Source: CFX2 sp014338005
GTDB taxonomy: Bacteria > Chloroflexota > Anaerolineae > Aggregatilineales > Phototrophicaceae
Direction of reading: 5' to 3'
NCBI GenBank assembly: GCA_030263555.1
Contig: SZPE01000004.1
Coordinates: 1 to 64,000, forward strand
DNA: 64,000 nucleotides
Both the position numbers and the translations under genes were made by a program. The first letter of the stretch is position 1. Every line of letters starts with the position of its first letter. Positions 33,612 through 42,342 of this stretch are shown one piece after another. Below the pieces are notes generated by a model. That model had not been told where the DNA came from, ran no database searches, and was given only the letters and a program-made list of their open reading frames with translations.

Positions 33612-35051
33612 ATGGCTTCAAAACATGTTATCGCGGTTGATATGGGCGCAGAGTCCGGGCGGGTGATGCAGGTCAGCCTGGACGGCGAGCGCCTGCACAT
33701 TGAAGAAATTCACCGTTTTCCCAGCGTGTCCGTCACCATTCACGGCACGCTGTACTGGGACGTGCTGCGGATGTGGCACGAAATCACCACCGGCATCAAA
33801 ATGGCCGCCCCCGGCGCGGCTTCGATTGGCGTGGACACCTGGGGCGTGGATTTCGGCCTGCTCGACCGGGACGGCAACCTGCTGGCGAATCCGGTTCATT
33901 ACCGGGATACCCGCACCGACGGCATGATGGAATGGGTGTTCGAGCGTGTGCCGCGCCGCGAGGTGTTCGAGCGCACCGGCATCCAGTTCCTTCAACTCAA
34001 TACGCTCTACCAGATCGCCAGCCTGGTGAAAGCCGACAGCCCGGTGCTGCAAAACGCGGCCACATTTTTAACCATGCCCGACCTGCTCAACTACTGGTTG
34101 AGCGGTGTTAAGGTCAGCGAGTTCACCATCGCCACTACCACCCAGTTTTACAGCCCGCACAGCGGCGGCTGGGATGCCGACCTGCTGGCGAAAATCGGCG
34201 CGCCCACCCACATCCTGCCGGAGATCGTGCCATCGGGGACGAAACTGGGCGCGTACAACGGCATCCCGGTCATCGCGCCGGCCTGCCACGACACCGGCAG
34301 CGCCGTCGCCGCCGTACCGACCACCACCACCAACTACGCCTACCTCAGCAGCGGCACATGGAGCCTGCTGGGGCTGGAACTGGACAGGCCGGTCATCAAC
34401 GACGATGCTTACGCGGCCAACGTCACCAACGAAGGCGGGGTGGGCGGCAAGTTCCGCTTTTTACGGAACATCACCGGCCTGTGGCTGATACAACAAAGCC
34501 GCCGCGTCTGGCAGGAACAGACCGGCAAACTGTACGAATATGCGGAACTGGCGGAACTGGCGCAGGCCGCCGCCCCATTCCGGTCGCTGTTCGACCCCGA
34601 TCATAAAGACTTCCTGGCCCCCGGCGACGTCCCCGCCCGCCTGTGCGCCCTGTGCGCGCGCACCGGCCAGCCGCAGCCGGAAACGCCGGGGCAAATCGTG
34701 CGGGCAATTTACGAAAGCCTGGCTTTTAAGTACCGCTATTATCTCGAAAAGCTGGCGGCAGTATCCGGCCAGCGCGTAGACCGGCTGCACATCATCGGCG
34801 GCGGCTCGCGCAATACGCTGCTGTGCCAGATGGTCGCCAACGCCATCGGTCGCCCGGTAGTGGCCGGGCCGGCGGAAGCGACCGCCCTGGGTAACGCGCT
34901 GGTGCAGTTTATCGCCCTGGGCGAATTCGCCGACCTGGCGCAGGCGCGCGAACTGATGAGCCGCAGCGCGGAAACCACTACCTACGAACCTGCCGCTACC
35001 GCCGATTGGGACGCGCAGTACGCGCGCTTCCAATCGCTGTTGGTTGAGTAA
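33612..35051 (+). CDS. rhaB: rhamnulokinase
   Basis: This 479-residue FGGY kinase phosphorylates L-rhamnulose to rhamnulose-1-phosphate, the substrate of the upstream aldolase. Features are VIAVDMGAESGRVMQVSLDG (phosphate loop), VDTWGVDFGLLDRDGNLL with the catalytic Asp, HYRDTRTDGMMEWVF, LSSGTWSLLGLEL and IIGGGSRNTLLCQMVA near the C-terminus. The 50-base gap and lack of an internal terminator suggest co-transcription with rhaD. This supports rhamnose, not fucose, as the pathway. Confidence 0.95.
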   Translation: MASKHVIAVDMGAESGRVMQVSLDGERLHIEEIHRFPSVSVTIHGTLYWDVLRMWHEITTGIKMAAPGAASIGVDTWGVDFGLLDRDGNLLANPVHYRDTRTDGMMEWVFERVPRREVFERTGIQFLQLNTLYQIASLVKADSPVLQNAATFLTMPDLLNYWLSGVKVSEFTIATTTQFYSPHSGGWDADLLAKIGAPTHILPEIVPSGTKLGAYNGIPVIAPACHDTGSAVAAVPTTTTNYAYLSSGTWSLLGLELDRPVINDDAYAANVTNEGGVGGKFRFLRNITGLWLIQQSRRVWQEQTGKLYEYAELAELAQAAAPFRSLFDPDHKDFLAPGDVPARLCALCARTGQPQPETPGQIVRAIYESLAFKYRYYLEKLAAVSGQRVDRLHIIGGGSRNTLLCQMVANAIGRPVVAGPAEATALGNALVQFIALGEFADLAQARELMSRSAETTTYEPAATADWDAQYARFQSLLVE

Positions 35052-35074
35052 AAAGGGTTTGAAGGGAGTCCATC

Positions 35075-36292
35075 ATGACGCTGCGTTTGCGATGGCCGAC
35101 CCAATATCCGCTGATCCGGCAGCCGTTCGGCGTCAACTGGACAGGCGACCCGGATTTTTACACCCGCGCGAACCTGTCCGGCCATGAAGGGCTGGACATC
35201 GAAGCGCCGGAAGGCAGCGAGGTTTACGCCTGCGCCGACGGCGTGGTATCGCGCATTTCGCTGGACGGCGACAGCAGCCCGGACGAAAAACCCTACGGCA
35301 ATCAGATTCGCATCACCCACGCCGTCGAAAGCGACGCGGAGTACATCACCACTTACGGCCACTTGCAGCGCGTCCGGGACGGCCTGCAGGTCGGCAGCCG
35401 CGTGCTGGCCGGGGAACTCATCGGCTATGCCGGCAGCACCGGCAGTTCTCATGGCGGCGCGCACCTGCATCTGATGCTCAAAAAACGCGGCGCCAGCGCC
35501 GCCGGCGAAACGCCCTTCCCCAAAGACATCGTAGACCCCACGCCGTTTCTGGAGCCGCTGGCCTTCAGCGCCCAGTTTGCGACCGGCGGCGACAGACCAG
35601 GCACTCCTGCACCCGCGCCCGCCCCGCGCAAGCTGGGGCCGCCGCCCCTGCCAAAAGCCTTTAACGGGCGCTACCGCCTCCAGGCTAACGAGGCGCAGTT
35701 CCGCGCGCGCTGGAGTTGGGTTTCGCTGGTGGACGGCAAACGCTACCTGAACGTGATCGCCACACCCAACGCGCCGTACAGCAGCCCGCAGCAGCGCAAG
35801 GATGCCCACAGCACGTTGTTGGTCGAAAATGCCATTCGCTACCTGAACCCGAAAAACGAACCCGACGGCACGCCGCGCTACTGGCCGATTCCAGGGCGCT
35901 CTTACTTCTGCAATATTTTCGTCGGCGATGTAACACGCCTGCTGCACTGCGAAGTCCCCAACAACCCCACCATGACCACCGTCGGGCAGGTGTTGAACTG
36001 GCTGCAAACGTCCGGCCCGGCGGCGGGCTGGCGGCGCGCCAAAGATGGCAAGGAAGCGCAGGACTGGGCCAACACCGGGCGCGCGGCGGTTATGCTGTGG
36101 CAGCAGGGCAAAACCAGCGACCATTCCGCGCTGGTGAGGCCGGGCAAAGGTTTCGTGGACTCGAAAGGTTTCTTCTGGCCGCGCGTGGCGCAGGCCGGCG
36201 CCGTCGTCACCGACGATGGCGATTCTTACGTGACGTTTCGCGGCAGCTCGGACAAGCCGCGCGACCGGATATTCTGGTTTTTACACGATTAA
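35075..36292 (+). CDS. two-domain peptidoglycan hydrolase, M23 plus papain-like C-terminal domain
   Basis: The 405-residue product has an N-terminal M23 endopeptidase domain (residues about 20-150): GHEGLDIEAPEGSEVYACADG with the zinc His and Asp, the TYGHLQ, and GGAHLHLML with the last zinc ligand. A proline-rich linker (APAPAPRKLGPPPLP) follows near 185. The C-terminal 200 residues contain YFCNIFVGDVTRLLHC and later HSALVRPGKGF, a Cys ... His pattern of papain-like (NlpC/P60 or CHAP-type) hydrolases. There is no signal peptide. It lies 23 bases after rhaB and before the rhamnose importer. The M23 call is firm, the second domain tentative. Confidence 0.8.
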   Translation: MTLRLRWPTQYPLIRQPFGVNWTGDPDFYTRANLSGHEGLDIEAPEGSEVYACADGVVSRISLDGDSSPDEKPYGNQIRITHAVESDAEYITTYGHLQRVRDGLQVGSRVLAGELIGYAGSTGSSHGGAHLHLMLKKRGASAAGETPFPKDIVDPTPFLEPLAFSAQFATGGDRPGTPAPAPAPRKLGPPPLPKAFNGRYRLQANEAQFRARWSWVSLVDGKRYLNVIATPNAPYSSPQQRKDAHSTLLVENAIRYLNPKNEPDGTPRYWPIPGRSYFCNIFVGDVTRLLHCEVPNNPTMTTVGQVLNWLQTSGPAAGWRRAKDGKEAQDWANTGRAAVMLWQQGKTSDHSALVRPGKGFVDSKGFFWPRVAQAGAVVTDDGDSYVTFRGSSDKPRDRIFWFLHD

Positions 36293-36359
36293 GGCTGGGC
36301 GGCCAGCAGCAAGGTCGGCGGCAGACATCAGGCTGTAGGCCGGCAGAAAGCATCGGTAA

Positions 36360-37916
36360 ATGGGCGCAATTCTTGAACTTGAAAACATCAGCAAGCAGTT
36401 CCCCGGCGTGAAGGCGCTCGACGACGTGCGCTTTGACATGACGGCGGGCGAAGTCCACGCCCTGTTGGGCGAAAACGGCGCGGGTAAATCCACGCTCATC
36501 AAGATCATCTCCGGCGTGTACAAACCGGATGGCGGCACCATCAGGCTGGATGGCGAAACGGTGTTGTTCAACACCCCGCGCGAGGCACAGCAGCGCGGCA
36601 TCGCCACCATCTACCAGGAACTGAGCCTCTACCCCGAACTGACGGTGGCGGAAAACATCTTTATGGGCCACGCGCCGCGCCGAAAACTGGGGCCTATCGA
36701 GGTGCTGGACTGGGGCGCGGCCAACCGGCGCGCTCAGGAAATTCTGGCCTCGCTGAATATCCATGATCTGGATGTAACGCGCAAAATCGGCACGCTGACG
36801 GTCGGCAATCGCCAGCGGGTCGAAATCGCCAAGGCGCTGTCGCTGAACGCGCGCATCCTCATCATGGACGAGCCGACGGCGGCGCTCACCGAAGCCGACG
36901 TGGAACGGCTGTTTAACATCGTGCGGCTGCTGCGGGAGCGCGGCGTGGGCATCATTTACATCAGCCACCGCCTGCACGAAGTATTTGAACTGGCCGACCG
37001 CGTGACGGTGCTGCGCGATGGGCAGTACGTCGGCACCAAGCCGGTCAGCGAAACCAGCGAAGACGACCTGGTGAGCATGATGGTCGGGCGCACGATTGAC
37101 AACCTGTTCCCGAAGCTGCAAACCGAAGTCGGCAAACCGGTGCTGGAAATCCGCAGCCTGTGGCGCAAACCCCTGACGCGGGGTGTCAGTTTCCAGCTTC
37201 GCGCCGGCGAAATCGTCGGGCTGGCCGGGTTGGTCGGTTCGGGGCGCAGCGAAGTCGCGCAGGTGATTTTTGGCATCAACCCGGCGGAAAGCGGCGAAAT
37301 CCTGATTGACGGCAGACCCGTAATGATCAAACACCCCGGCCAGGCCATGAATCACGGCATTGCCTACGTGCCGGAAGATCGCGGCACGCAGGGGCTGGTG
37401 CGGCAGATGCGTATCCGCGAAAACATCTCTCTGTCGGTGCTAAAAGCCATCCGTTCGGGGCTGTTCATCAACCGCAAACAGGAATACAGCCTGGCGACCG
37501 GCATGATTAAACAGCTTAATATTCGCGCCTACAGCACCGAACAGGTCGTCAACAAACTGTCCGGCGGCAACCAGCAAAAAGTGGTGGTCAGCAAGTGGCT
37601 CGCCAGCAAGCCCCGCATTCTGATTATGGACGAGCCGACGCGGGGTATTGATGTGGGCGCGAAAGCCGAGATTCACCGGCTGATGAGCGAACTGGCGCGC
37701 GAAGGGCTGGCCGTCCTGATGATTTCCAGCGAGCTGCCGGAAATCCTGGGCATGAGCGACCGCATCCTGGTGATGCGCGGCGGCCAGGTGGTGGCGGAAT
37801 TTCCGCGCCAGGAAGCCACCCAGGAACGCATCGCCGCCGCCATGATGAGCGAAACCGCCGGAAACGGCGCTCCGAAGTCAGAAACCATGATGATAGGTGA
37901 AAGCGAAACAGCATGA
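36360..37916 (+). CDS. ribose-type sugar ABC transporter ATPase, probable rhamnose importer
   Basis: This 518-residue double ATPase is of the RbsA/MglA type. The first half has LGENGAGKSTLIKIISGVYK (Walker A) and LIMDEPTAALTEADV. The second half has LVGSGRSEVAQVIFG, the signature LSGGNQQKVVVSKWL and LIMDEPTRGIDVGAK. It overlaps the first permease gene by four bases. Together with the two permeases and binding protein it makes a full importer; position after rhaD-rhaB makes rhamnose the likely substrate. Confidence 0.93.
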   Translation: MGAILELENISKQFPGVKALDDVRFDMTAGEVHALLGENGAGKSTLIKIISGVYKPDGGTIRLDGETVLFNTPREAQQRGIATIYQELSLYPELTVAENIFMGHAPRRKLGPIEVLDWGAANRRAQEILASLNIHDLDVTRKIGTLTVGNRQRVEIAKALSLNARILIMDEPTAALTEADVERLFNIVRLLRERGVGIIYISHRLHEVFELADRVTVLRDGQYVGTKPVSETSEDDLVSMMVGRTIDNLFPKLQTEVGKPVLEIRSLWRKPLTRGVSFQLRAGEIVGLAGLVGSGRSEVAQVIFGINPAESGEILIDGRPVMIKHPGQAMNHGIAYVPEDRGTQGLVRQMRIRENISLSVLKAIRSGLFINRKQEYSLATGMIKQLNIRAYSTEQVVNKLSGGNQQKVVVSKWLASKPRILIMDEPTRGIDVGAKAEIHRLMSELAREGLAVLMISSELPEILGMSDRILVMRGGQVVAEFPRQEATQERIAAAMMSETAGNGAPKSETMMIGESETA

Positions 37917-38920
37917 CAGCAACAACCGTTTCAGCCGCCCGGCAGTCCACCCCAGGCTGGCTCAAAAATCTTCGGATGCTGGTCAGCGGTCAGGAAGGCG
38001 CGCTGACGCTGAGCCTGGCGCTGCTGGTGATCGTGGTCGGGACGGCCAACCCGCGCTTCCTGGCCCAGCAGAACATCTCCGATATTCTGCTCAACAGTTC
38101 GTATATCGCCGTCGCCGCCATCGGCATGAGCGCGGTCATCATCTCCGGCAACATTGATATTTCGGTCGGCGCGATGATCGGCGTGCTGGCGACCATCAGC
38201 GGGCAGCTTTCCATCGTGCCGGGGATGCCGGTATGGATTTCGTGGCTCGTGCCGCTGATCGTCGGCCCGATGATCGGCGCGGTGACGGGTTTTCTGGTGG
38301 CGTATTTACGCATCCCGGCCATCGTGGTTTCGTTGGGTATGATGAGCATCCTCAAGGGCGGCCTGATTCTGGCGACCGGCGGGGTGTGGATTTACAACAT
38401 GCCGCCGGCATATAAGCTGGCGCAGCAAAGTTTCCTCGGCCTGCCCGTGCCGGTCTATTTTATGCTCGTGCTGACCATCCTGGCGGCGCTGTGGATGCGT
38501 TATTCCCCTTCCGGGCGCGCCATTTACGCCGTCGGCGGCAATAAAGAGGCCGCTTTGCTCTCCGGCATTTCGCCCCGCGTGGTGCTGATGCGGGTGTTTA
38601 TGTTCAACGGCCTGATGGTCGGCATCTCCAGCGTGCTGTTTGCCACCCAGTTCAGTTCGATTCAATCCACCGTTCCAAGCGGGCTGGAACTGACCATCAT
38701 CACGTCGGCGGTTGTCGGGGGTGTCAGCATCCTGGGCGGCACAGGTACGGTCATCGGCGCGACGCTGGCGACCATCCTGCTGCGGGCCATCGGCAATGGC
38801 ATGATTTTTATTAACGTTTCGGCGTACTGGCTGCAAGCCGTTCAGGGTACGCTCATCCTGGTAACGGTGCTAATTGACCTGCTGCGCCGTCGCCGCCAGG
38901 CCGCGCAAATTCGAGGGTAA
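37913..38920 (+). CDS. ribose-type sugar ABC transporter permease 1
   Basis: This 335-residue RbsC-like permease has about nine helices. Seen are ISGNIDISVGAMIGVLATIS, the family motif after helix 3, AIVVSLGMMSILKGG, SPSGRAIYAVGGNKEAALLSG (the ATPase-contact loop) and VVGGVSILGGTGTVIGATLA. It is translationally coupled to the ATPase and six bases from the second permease. Confidence 0.93.
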   Translation: MTATTVSAARQSTPGWLKNLRMLVSGQEGALTLSLALLVIVVGTANPRFLAQQNISDILLNSSYIAVAAIGMSAVIISGNIDISVGAMIGVLATISGQLSIVPGMPVWISWLVPLIVGPMIGAVTGFLVAYLRIPAIVVSLGMMSILKGGLILATGGVWIYNMPPAYKLAQQSFLGLPVPVYFMLVLTILAALWMRYSPSGRAIYAVGGNKEAALLSGISPRVVLMRVFMFNGLMVGISSVLFATQFSSIQSTVPSGLELTIITSAVVGGVSILGGTGTVIGATLATILLRAIGNGMIFINVSAYWLQAVQGTLILVTVLIDLLRRRRQAAQIRG

Positions 38921-38925
38921 ACATC

Positions 38926-39930
38926 ATGGCAGTCACCGAAAGACCATCCCAACTGACCGAACCGTCCAACCCTATCGTCAGCCGTTTGCGGGCCGTTGTG
39001 CTAAGCAAAGAAGGCATCCTGTTTCTGATTATGATCGCGGCGATGTTTATTCTGTCGCTGCTGACCGACAAGTTCCTGACCACCAACAACCTGCTCAACC
39101 AGCTTCGTCTGGTGACGGAAATCGGGCTGATGGCGCTGCCGATGACCTTCATCATCATCACCGGCGGCATTGACCTGTCGGTCGGCTCGATCTTCGGCCT
39201 CAGCGCCATCGTGATGGGCTTCCTCTGGCAGGATTCCGGCTGGCCGCTGGAGCTTGCCATCATCATGTGTATGGTGGTGGGGACGATGGCCGGCTTCATG
39301 AACGGCCTGTTTATCGTCCGGGTGGGCGTGCCGCCGCTCATCATGACGCTGGCAACCCTGGCGCTGTACCGAGGCATGGCGCTGGGCGTCAGCGAGGCGC
39401 GTTCCGCGCGTGGTTTCCCAGACTGGTTTTTTGACCTGGGGCAGCGGCAGTTCCTCGGCATCCCATCCCAGTTATGGATTTTGCTGATCGCGGCCATCAT
39501 CGCCGGCATCGTGCTGGCGCGGACGCCCTTCGGGCGCGGCATTTACGCGATGGGCAACAACGAACTGGGCGCGCGTTTTTCCGGCATTCCGGTCAGGCTG
39601 TACAAACTCGCCATTTATACCTTTTCGGGTTTTATGGCCGGGCTGGCGGGTTACATCTTCACCTCGCGCATCAGCACCACGCGCGCGGACATGGGTACGG
39701 GGCTGGAACTGGATGTGATCGCCGCCGTTGTGTTAGGCGGCACGAGCATCAACGGCGGCAGCGGCAGCATCGTCGGCACGATGATCGGCCTGGTTTTGAT
39801 TCAGCTTCTTAAAAACGGGCTGCTGCTGGGCGGGGTCAAAGGCGACGCGACCATCGTCATCATCGGTGCCATTTTGATACTGGCGATCCTCATCAACAAC
39901 CTGGTGCAGCGCCGCGCCGGCGGGGACTGA
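38926..39930 (+). CDS. ribose-type sugar ABC transporter permease 2
   Basis: This 334-residue paralogue of the upstream permease carries ITGGIDLSVGSIFGLSAIVM, LIMTLATLALYRGMA, TPFGRGIYAMGNNELGARFSG and VLGGTSINGGSGSIVGTMIG. The two permeases presumably form a heterodimer. The binding protein follows 146 bases later behind a hairpin. Confidence 0.93.
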   Translation: MAVTERPSQLTEPSNPIVSRLRAVVLSKEGILFLIMIAAMFILSLLTDKFLTTNNLLNQLRLVTEIGLMALPMTFIIITGGIDLSVGSIFGLSAIVMGFLWQDSGWPLELAIIMCMVVGTMAGFMNGLFIVRVGVPPLIMTLATLALYRGMALGVSEARSARGFPDWFFDLGQRQFLGIPSQLWILLIAAIIAGIVLARTPFGRGIYAMGNNELGARFSGIPVRLYKLAIYTFSGFMAGLAGYIFTSRISTTRADMGTGLELDVIAAVVLGGTSINGGSGSIVGTMIGLVLIQLLKNGLLLGGVKGDATIVIIGAILILAILINNLVQRRAGGD

Positions 39931-40012
39931 GGCGGCGGCAGGCAGAGGCGCGGACGCCGTGCCTTCTTGCCAAAGCCTGGGAAATGAGGTAAGCTAAGTA
40001 CCAATCTTTGGA

Positions 40013-40040
40013 AATAGCATGGTAATTTTTCCATGTTATT
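40013..40040 (+). other. intergenic hairpin before the binding-protein gene
   Basis: AATAGCATGG and CCATGTTATT form a 10-base stem with one G-T pair around TAATTTTT. It lies 36 bases before the binding-protein start and has no following T tract. It may protect or partly attenuate the message so that the binding protein is made in excess. Confidence 0.5.
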
Positions 40041-40076
40041 CTACTTAGTGTATCGAAAAGTTAAGGAGGATTTTGC

Positions 40077-41282
40077 ATGTCTAAGAAAGTATTTGCGGCT
40101 GTCTTAATGGTCGCCCTGGCGCTGTCGGTGGCGTTCGTGCCTGCCGTCGCGCAGGATGAGGTGCGGTGGGTCGGCGCGGATGACCTGCCGGTTTCGCCGC
40201 TGGAATGCCCTGAGGGCGCTCCTGGTGCGGCTATGGCGGAAGAACCGATGGAAGAGCCGGAAGTGGCGGCGCTGGAATACAACGGCGGGCAGCCGGTGGG
40301 CGCGCCTGACCTGGCCGGCCAGGAAATCGTCCTGGTGGACGTGCCGAAGCTGATCGGCATCGGCTACTTCAACGCCACGTCGCTGGGTATGCAGCAGGCT
40401 GCCGAAGAACTGGGCAACGTCAAGGTCACGACCGACGGCCCGACCCAGGGTGACATCGTGCAGCAGGTGGCCTTCATCGAGCAGTACATCACCCAGGGCG
40501 TAAACGGCATTCTGTTCGCCGCCAACGACCCGGTGGGCATTTCGCCCGTGCTGCGCCGCGCGCTGGAATCCGGCATTCACGTGGTTGGGTATGACGCCAA
40601 CAGCGAGCCGGACGCCCGCGAGTGGTTCGTGAACCAGGCCGAGTTTAACGGCATCGCCAAAGCCAAGATTGACAGCATGGTGGCGGAAATCGGGCCGGAA
40701 GGTTCGTTCGCCATCGTCACCAGCTCCTTCACCGCCCCCAACCAGTCGCGCTGGATTTCGGAAATGTGGGCCTATGCCCAGAAGTGCTACCCCGATCTGA
40801 AGTGGCTGGAGACGGTTGAGTCGGCTGAAGATCAGAACCTGGCCTTCCAGCAGACCCAGACGCTGCTGAACAAATACGGCCCGGACATGGACGGCGTCTT
40901 CGGTATGTCGAGCGTGGCGTTCCCCGGCGCGGCTGACGCAGTAGCGCAGGCCGGCCTGTGTTCGCCCGATGACGCTGCCGCCGATGTGGCCGCGCCGGAT
41001 GAAGAATCGGCAGTCGCCATTGTCGGCCTCAGCACCCCCAACCAGATGCGCCCGTTCGTTGAAAACGGCTGCGTCGAGTCGGTCGTGCTGTGGAACCCGG
41101 TTGACCTGGGTTATGCCGCCGTGTACGTGATGCGCGCAGTGGTGGACGGCAAGCTGACGCCCGAATCGACCGAGGTCGAGGCGGGGCGCCTGGGTACGCT
41201 GCAAGTTGTCAACGGCAGCGAAATCCTGCTTGGGCCGCCCTTCGTCTATACACAAGACAACATTGCGGACTTCGATTTTTAG
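40077..41282 (+). CDS. sugar ABC transporter substrate-binding protein, probable rhamnose
   Basis: This 401-residue exported protein has a type I signal peptide (cleaved after VPAVA, about residue 25) and a perfect AAGGAGG ribosome site. An acidic stretch rich in Met, Glu and Pro (40-60) precedes the periplasmic-binding fold 4 body: IVLVDVPKLIGIGYFNATSL, QGVNGILFAANDPVG, VVGYDANSEPDAREWFVNQ and LVSV-like C-terminal strands. It lacks a lipobox. Last member of the importer; the sugar is inferred from context. Confidence 0.93.
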   Translation: MSKKVFAAVLMVALALSVAFVPAVAQDEVRWVGADDLPVSPLECPEGAPGAAMAEEPMEEPEVAALEYNGGQPVGAPDLAGQEIVLVDVPKLIGIGYFNATSLGMQQAAEELGNVKVTTDGPTQGDIVQQVAFIEQYITQGVNGILFAANDPVGISPVLRRALESGIHVVGYDANSEPDAREWFVNQAEFNGIAKAKIDSMVAEIGPEGSFAIVTSSFTAPNQSRWISEMWAYAQKCYPDLKWLETVESAEDQNLAFQQTQTLLNKYGPDMDGVFGMSSVAFPGAADAVAQAGLCSPDDAAADVAAPDEESAVAIVGLSTPNQMRPFVENGCVESVVLWNPVDLGYAAVYVMRAVVDGKLTPESTEVEAGRLGTLQVVNGSEILLGPPFVYTQDNIADFDF

Positions 41283-41298
41283 TTCTAAACGAGGCGTC

Positions 41299-41322
41299 GG
41301 GGGTGCGGTTCGCCGCGCCCCC
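41299..41322 (+). terminator. stable UUCG hairpin after the binding-protein gene
   Basis: GGGGGTGCGG-TTCG-CCGCGCCCCC forms a 10-base stem closed on a UUCG tetraloop. It has no T tract, so it may stabilise the 3' end of the abundant binding-protein mRNA instead of ending it. Confidence 0.5.
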
Positions 41323-41416
41323 AGGCTCGCTTCAGATTGCAGGGATGCGCTGAGGAGGGTCTAAGGCCATCCCCTGTCTCAATTTGATGCATAAACATAA
41401 GCAAGAAAGCAGTACT

Positions 41417-42175
41417 ATGAGTGACGCCCCTACCCCTCTGGTTGAACTCACCCGCACCCTGGGACAACCACACCTCGATTATGTGATTATCGGCGAAGGC
41501 AACACCTCCTGCCGCGCCGACGACGAGTCGTTCTGGATTAAAGCCAGCGGCCAGCAGATGCACAACATCTCGCCCGGCGGATTCGTGCAGGTGCGCTTCG
41601 ACCCTATCCTCGCCATGCTGGATAAATCGCCCGGCGACCTGGACGCGCAAAAAGCCGTCATGCAGGCGGCTAAAGTTGACCCCGCTTCGCCCTTGCAGCC
41701 TTCGGTGGAAGTGGGCTTCCACGCCATGCTGCTGCGCGAGTGCGGCGTGTCGTACATCGGCCACACCCACGCGATGGCCGTTAACCGGATTATGTGCAGC
41801 CCGCGCGCGGCGGATTTTGCCCATCATCGTATGTTCCCGGACGAAGCTGTGTTATGCGGCCCGGAATCGGTCTTTTTGCCTTATGTAGACCCCGGCCTGC
41901 CGCTGGCGGTGGTGATGCGCGAGCAGGTTCGCCGTTATCTGGACAAATGGGGCGATGCGCCTAAAGTCATCCTGATGGCGAATCACGGCCTGATCGCCCT
42001 GGGGCAGACACCGACCGAGGTTTTGAACGTTACGGCGATGTGCGTTAAAGCGGCGCATATTTTTATCGGCGCGTGTGCCGCCGGCGGGCCGGTTTTTATG
42101 GAGCCGGCTGAGGTGCTGCACATCTGCCGCAGACCGGATGAAATCTACCGGCGGAAGCAGTTTGTCGAGCGTTAA
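41417..42175 (+). CDS. class II aldolase/adducin family protein (second)
   Basis: This 252-residue zinc aldolase-fold protein starts at ATG 41417; a longer frame to 41384 is less likely. Motifs are IIGEGNTSCRADDESFWIKA (substrate and phosphate site), SVEVGFHAMLLRECGVSYIG with the Glu, HTHAMAVNRIM giving zinc His, and MANHGLIALG with the third His. It differs clearly from the one at 26871 and from the RhaD half. It ends the sugar region; a ketose-phosphate aldolase role is likely but the substrate is open. Confidence 0.85.
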   Translation: MSDAPTPLVELTRTLGQPHLDYVIIGEGNTSCRADDESFWIKASGQQMHNISPGGFVQVRFDPILAMLDKSPGDLDAQKAVMQAAKVDPASPLQPSVEVGFHAMLLRECGVSYIGHTHAMAVNRIMCSPRAADFAHHRMFPDEAVLCGPESVFLPYVDPGLPLAVVMREQVRRYLDKWGDAPKVILMANHGLIALGQTPTEVLNVTAMCVKAAHIFIGACAAGGPVFMEPAEVLHICRRPDEIYRRKQFVER

Positions 42176-42243
42176 ACTGGTCTTATTCCCCTCTTGACCG
42201 CCGCGCGCGGTTGGAACAAGATAGTTTCAGGTATCGGTTTCCG

Positions 42244-42294
42244 ACTGCCAGTTCCAAGAAGAAACACGCTGTTCTTCCTGAGACTGGCAGCCGG
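42244..42294. repeat. long hairpin upstream of pdxT
   Basis: CCGACTGCCAGTTCCAAGAAGAA and its near-complement ending CTGGCAGCCGG fold into a stem of about 22 pairs around ACACG. It lies between the second class II aldolase gene and pdxT, 49 bases before pdxT. It has no T tract. Confidence 0.55.
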
Positions 42295-42342
42295 GGGCGG
42301 ATGGCTTCGATTATCTTGCGATTACAGGTAACAAAACGAATC

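Noticed and set aside
34982..36124. 380-residue minus-strand frame over the hydrolase
   Set aside because: Antisense to the M23 protein, whose zinc motifs are clear.
36207..37355. 382-residue minus-strand frame over the ABC ATPase
   Set aside because: Antisense to Walker and signature motifs of the transporter ATPase.
40104..41255. 383-residue minus-strand frame over the binding protein
   Set aside because: Antisense shadow of a gene with ideal ribosome site and signal peptide.
42211..42342. N-terminal extension of PdxT
   Set aside because: It runs through the long hairpin; the family begins at MKIGVLALQG.
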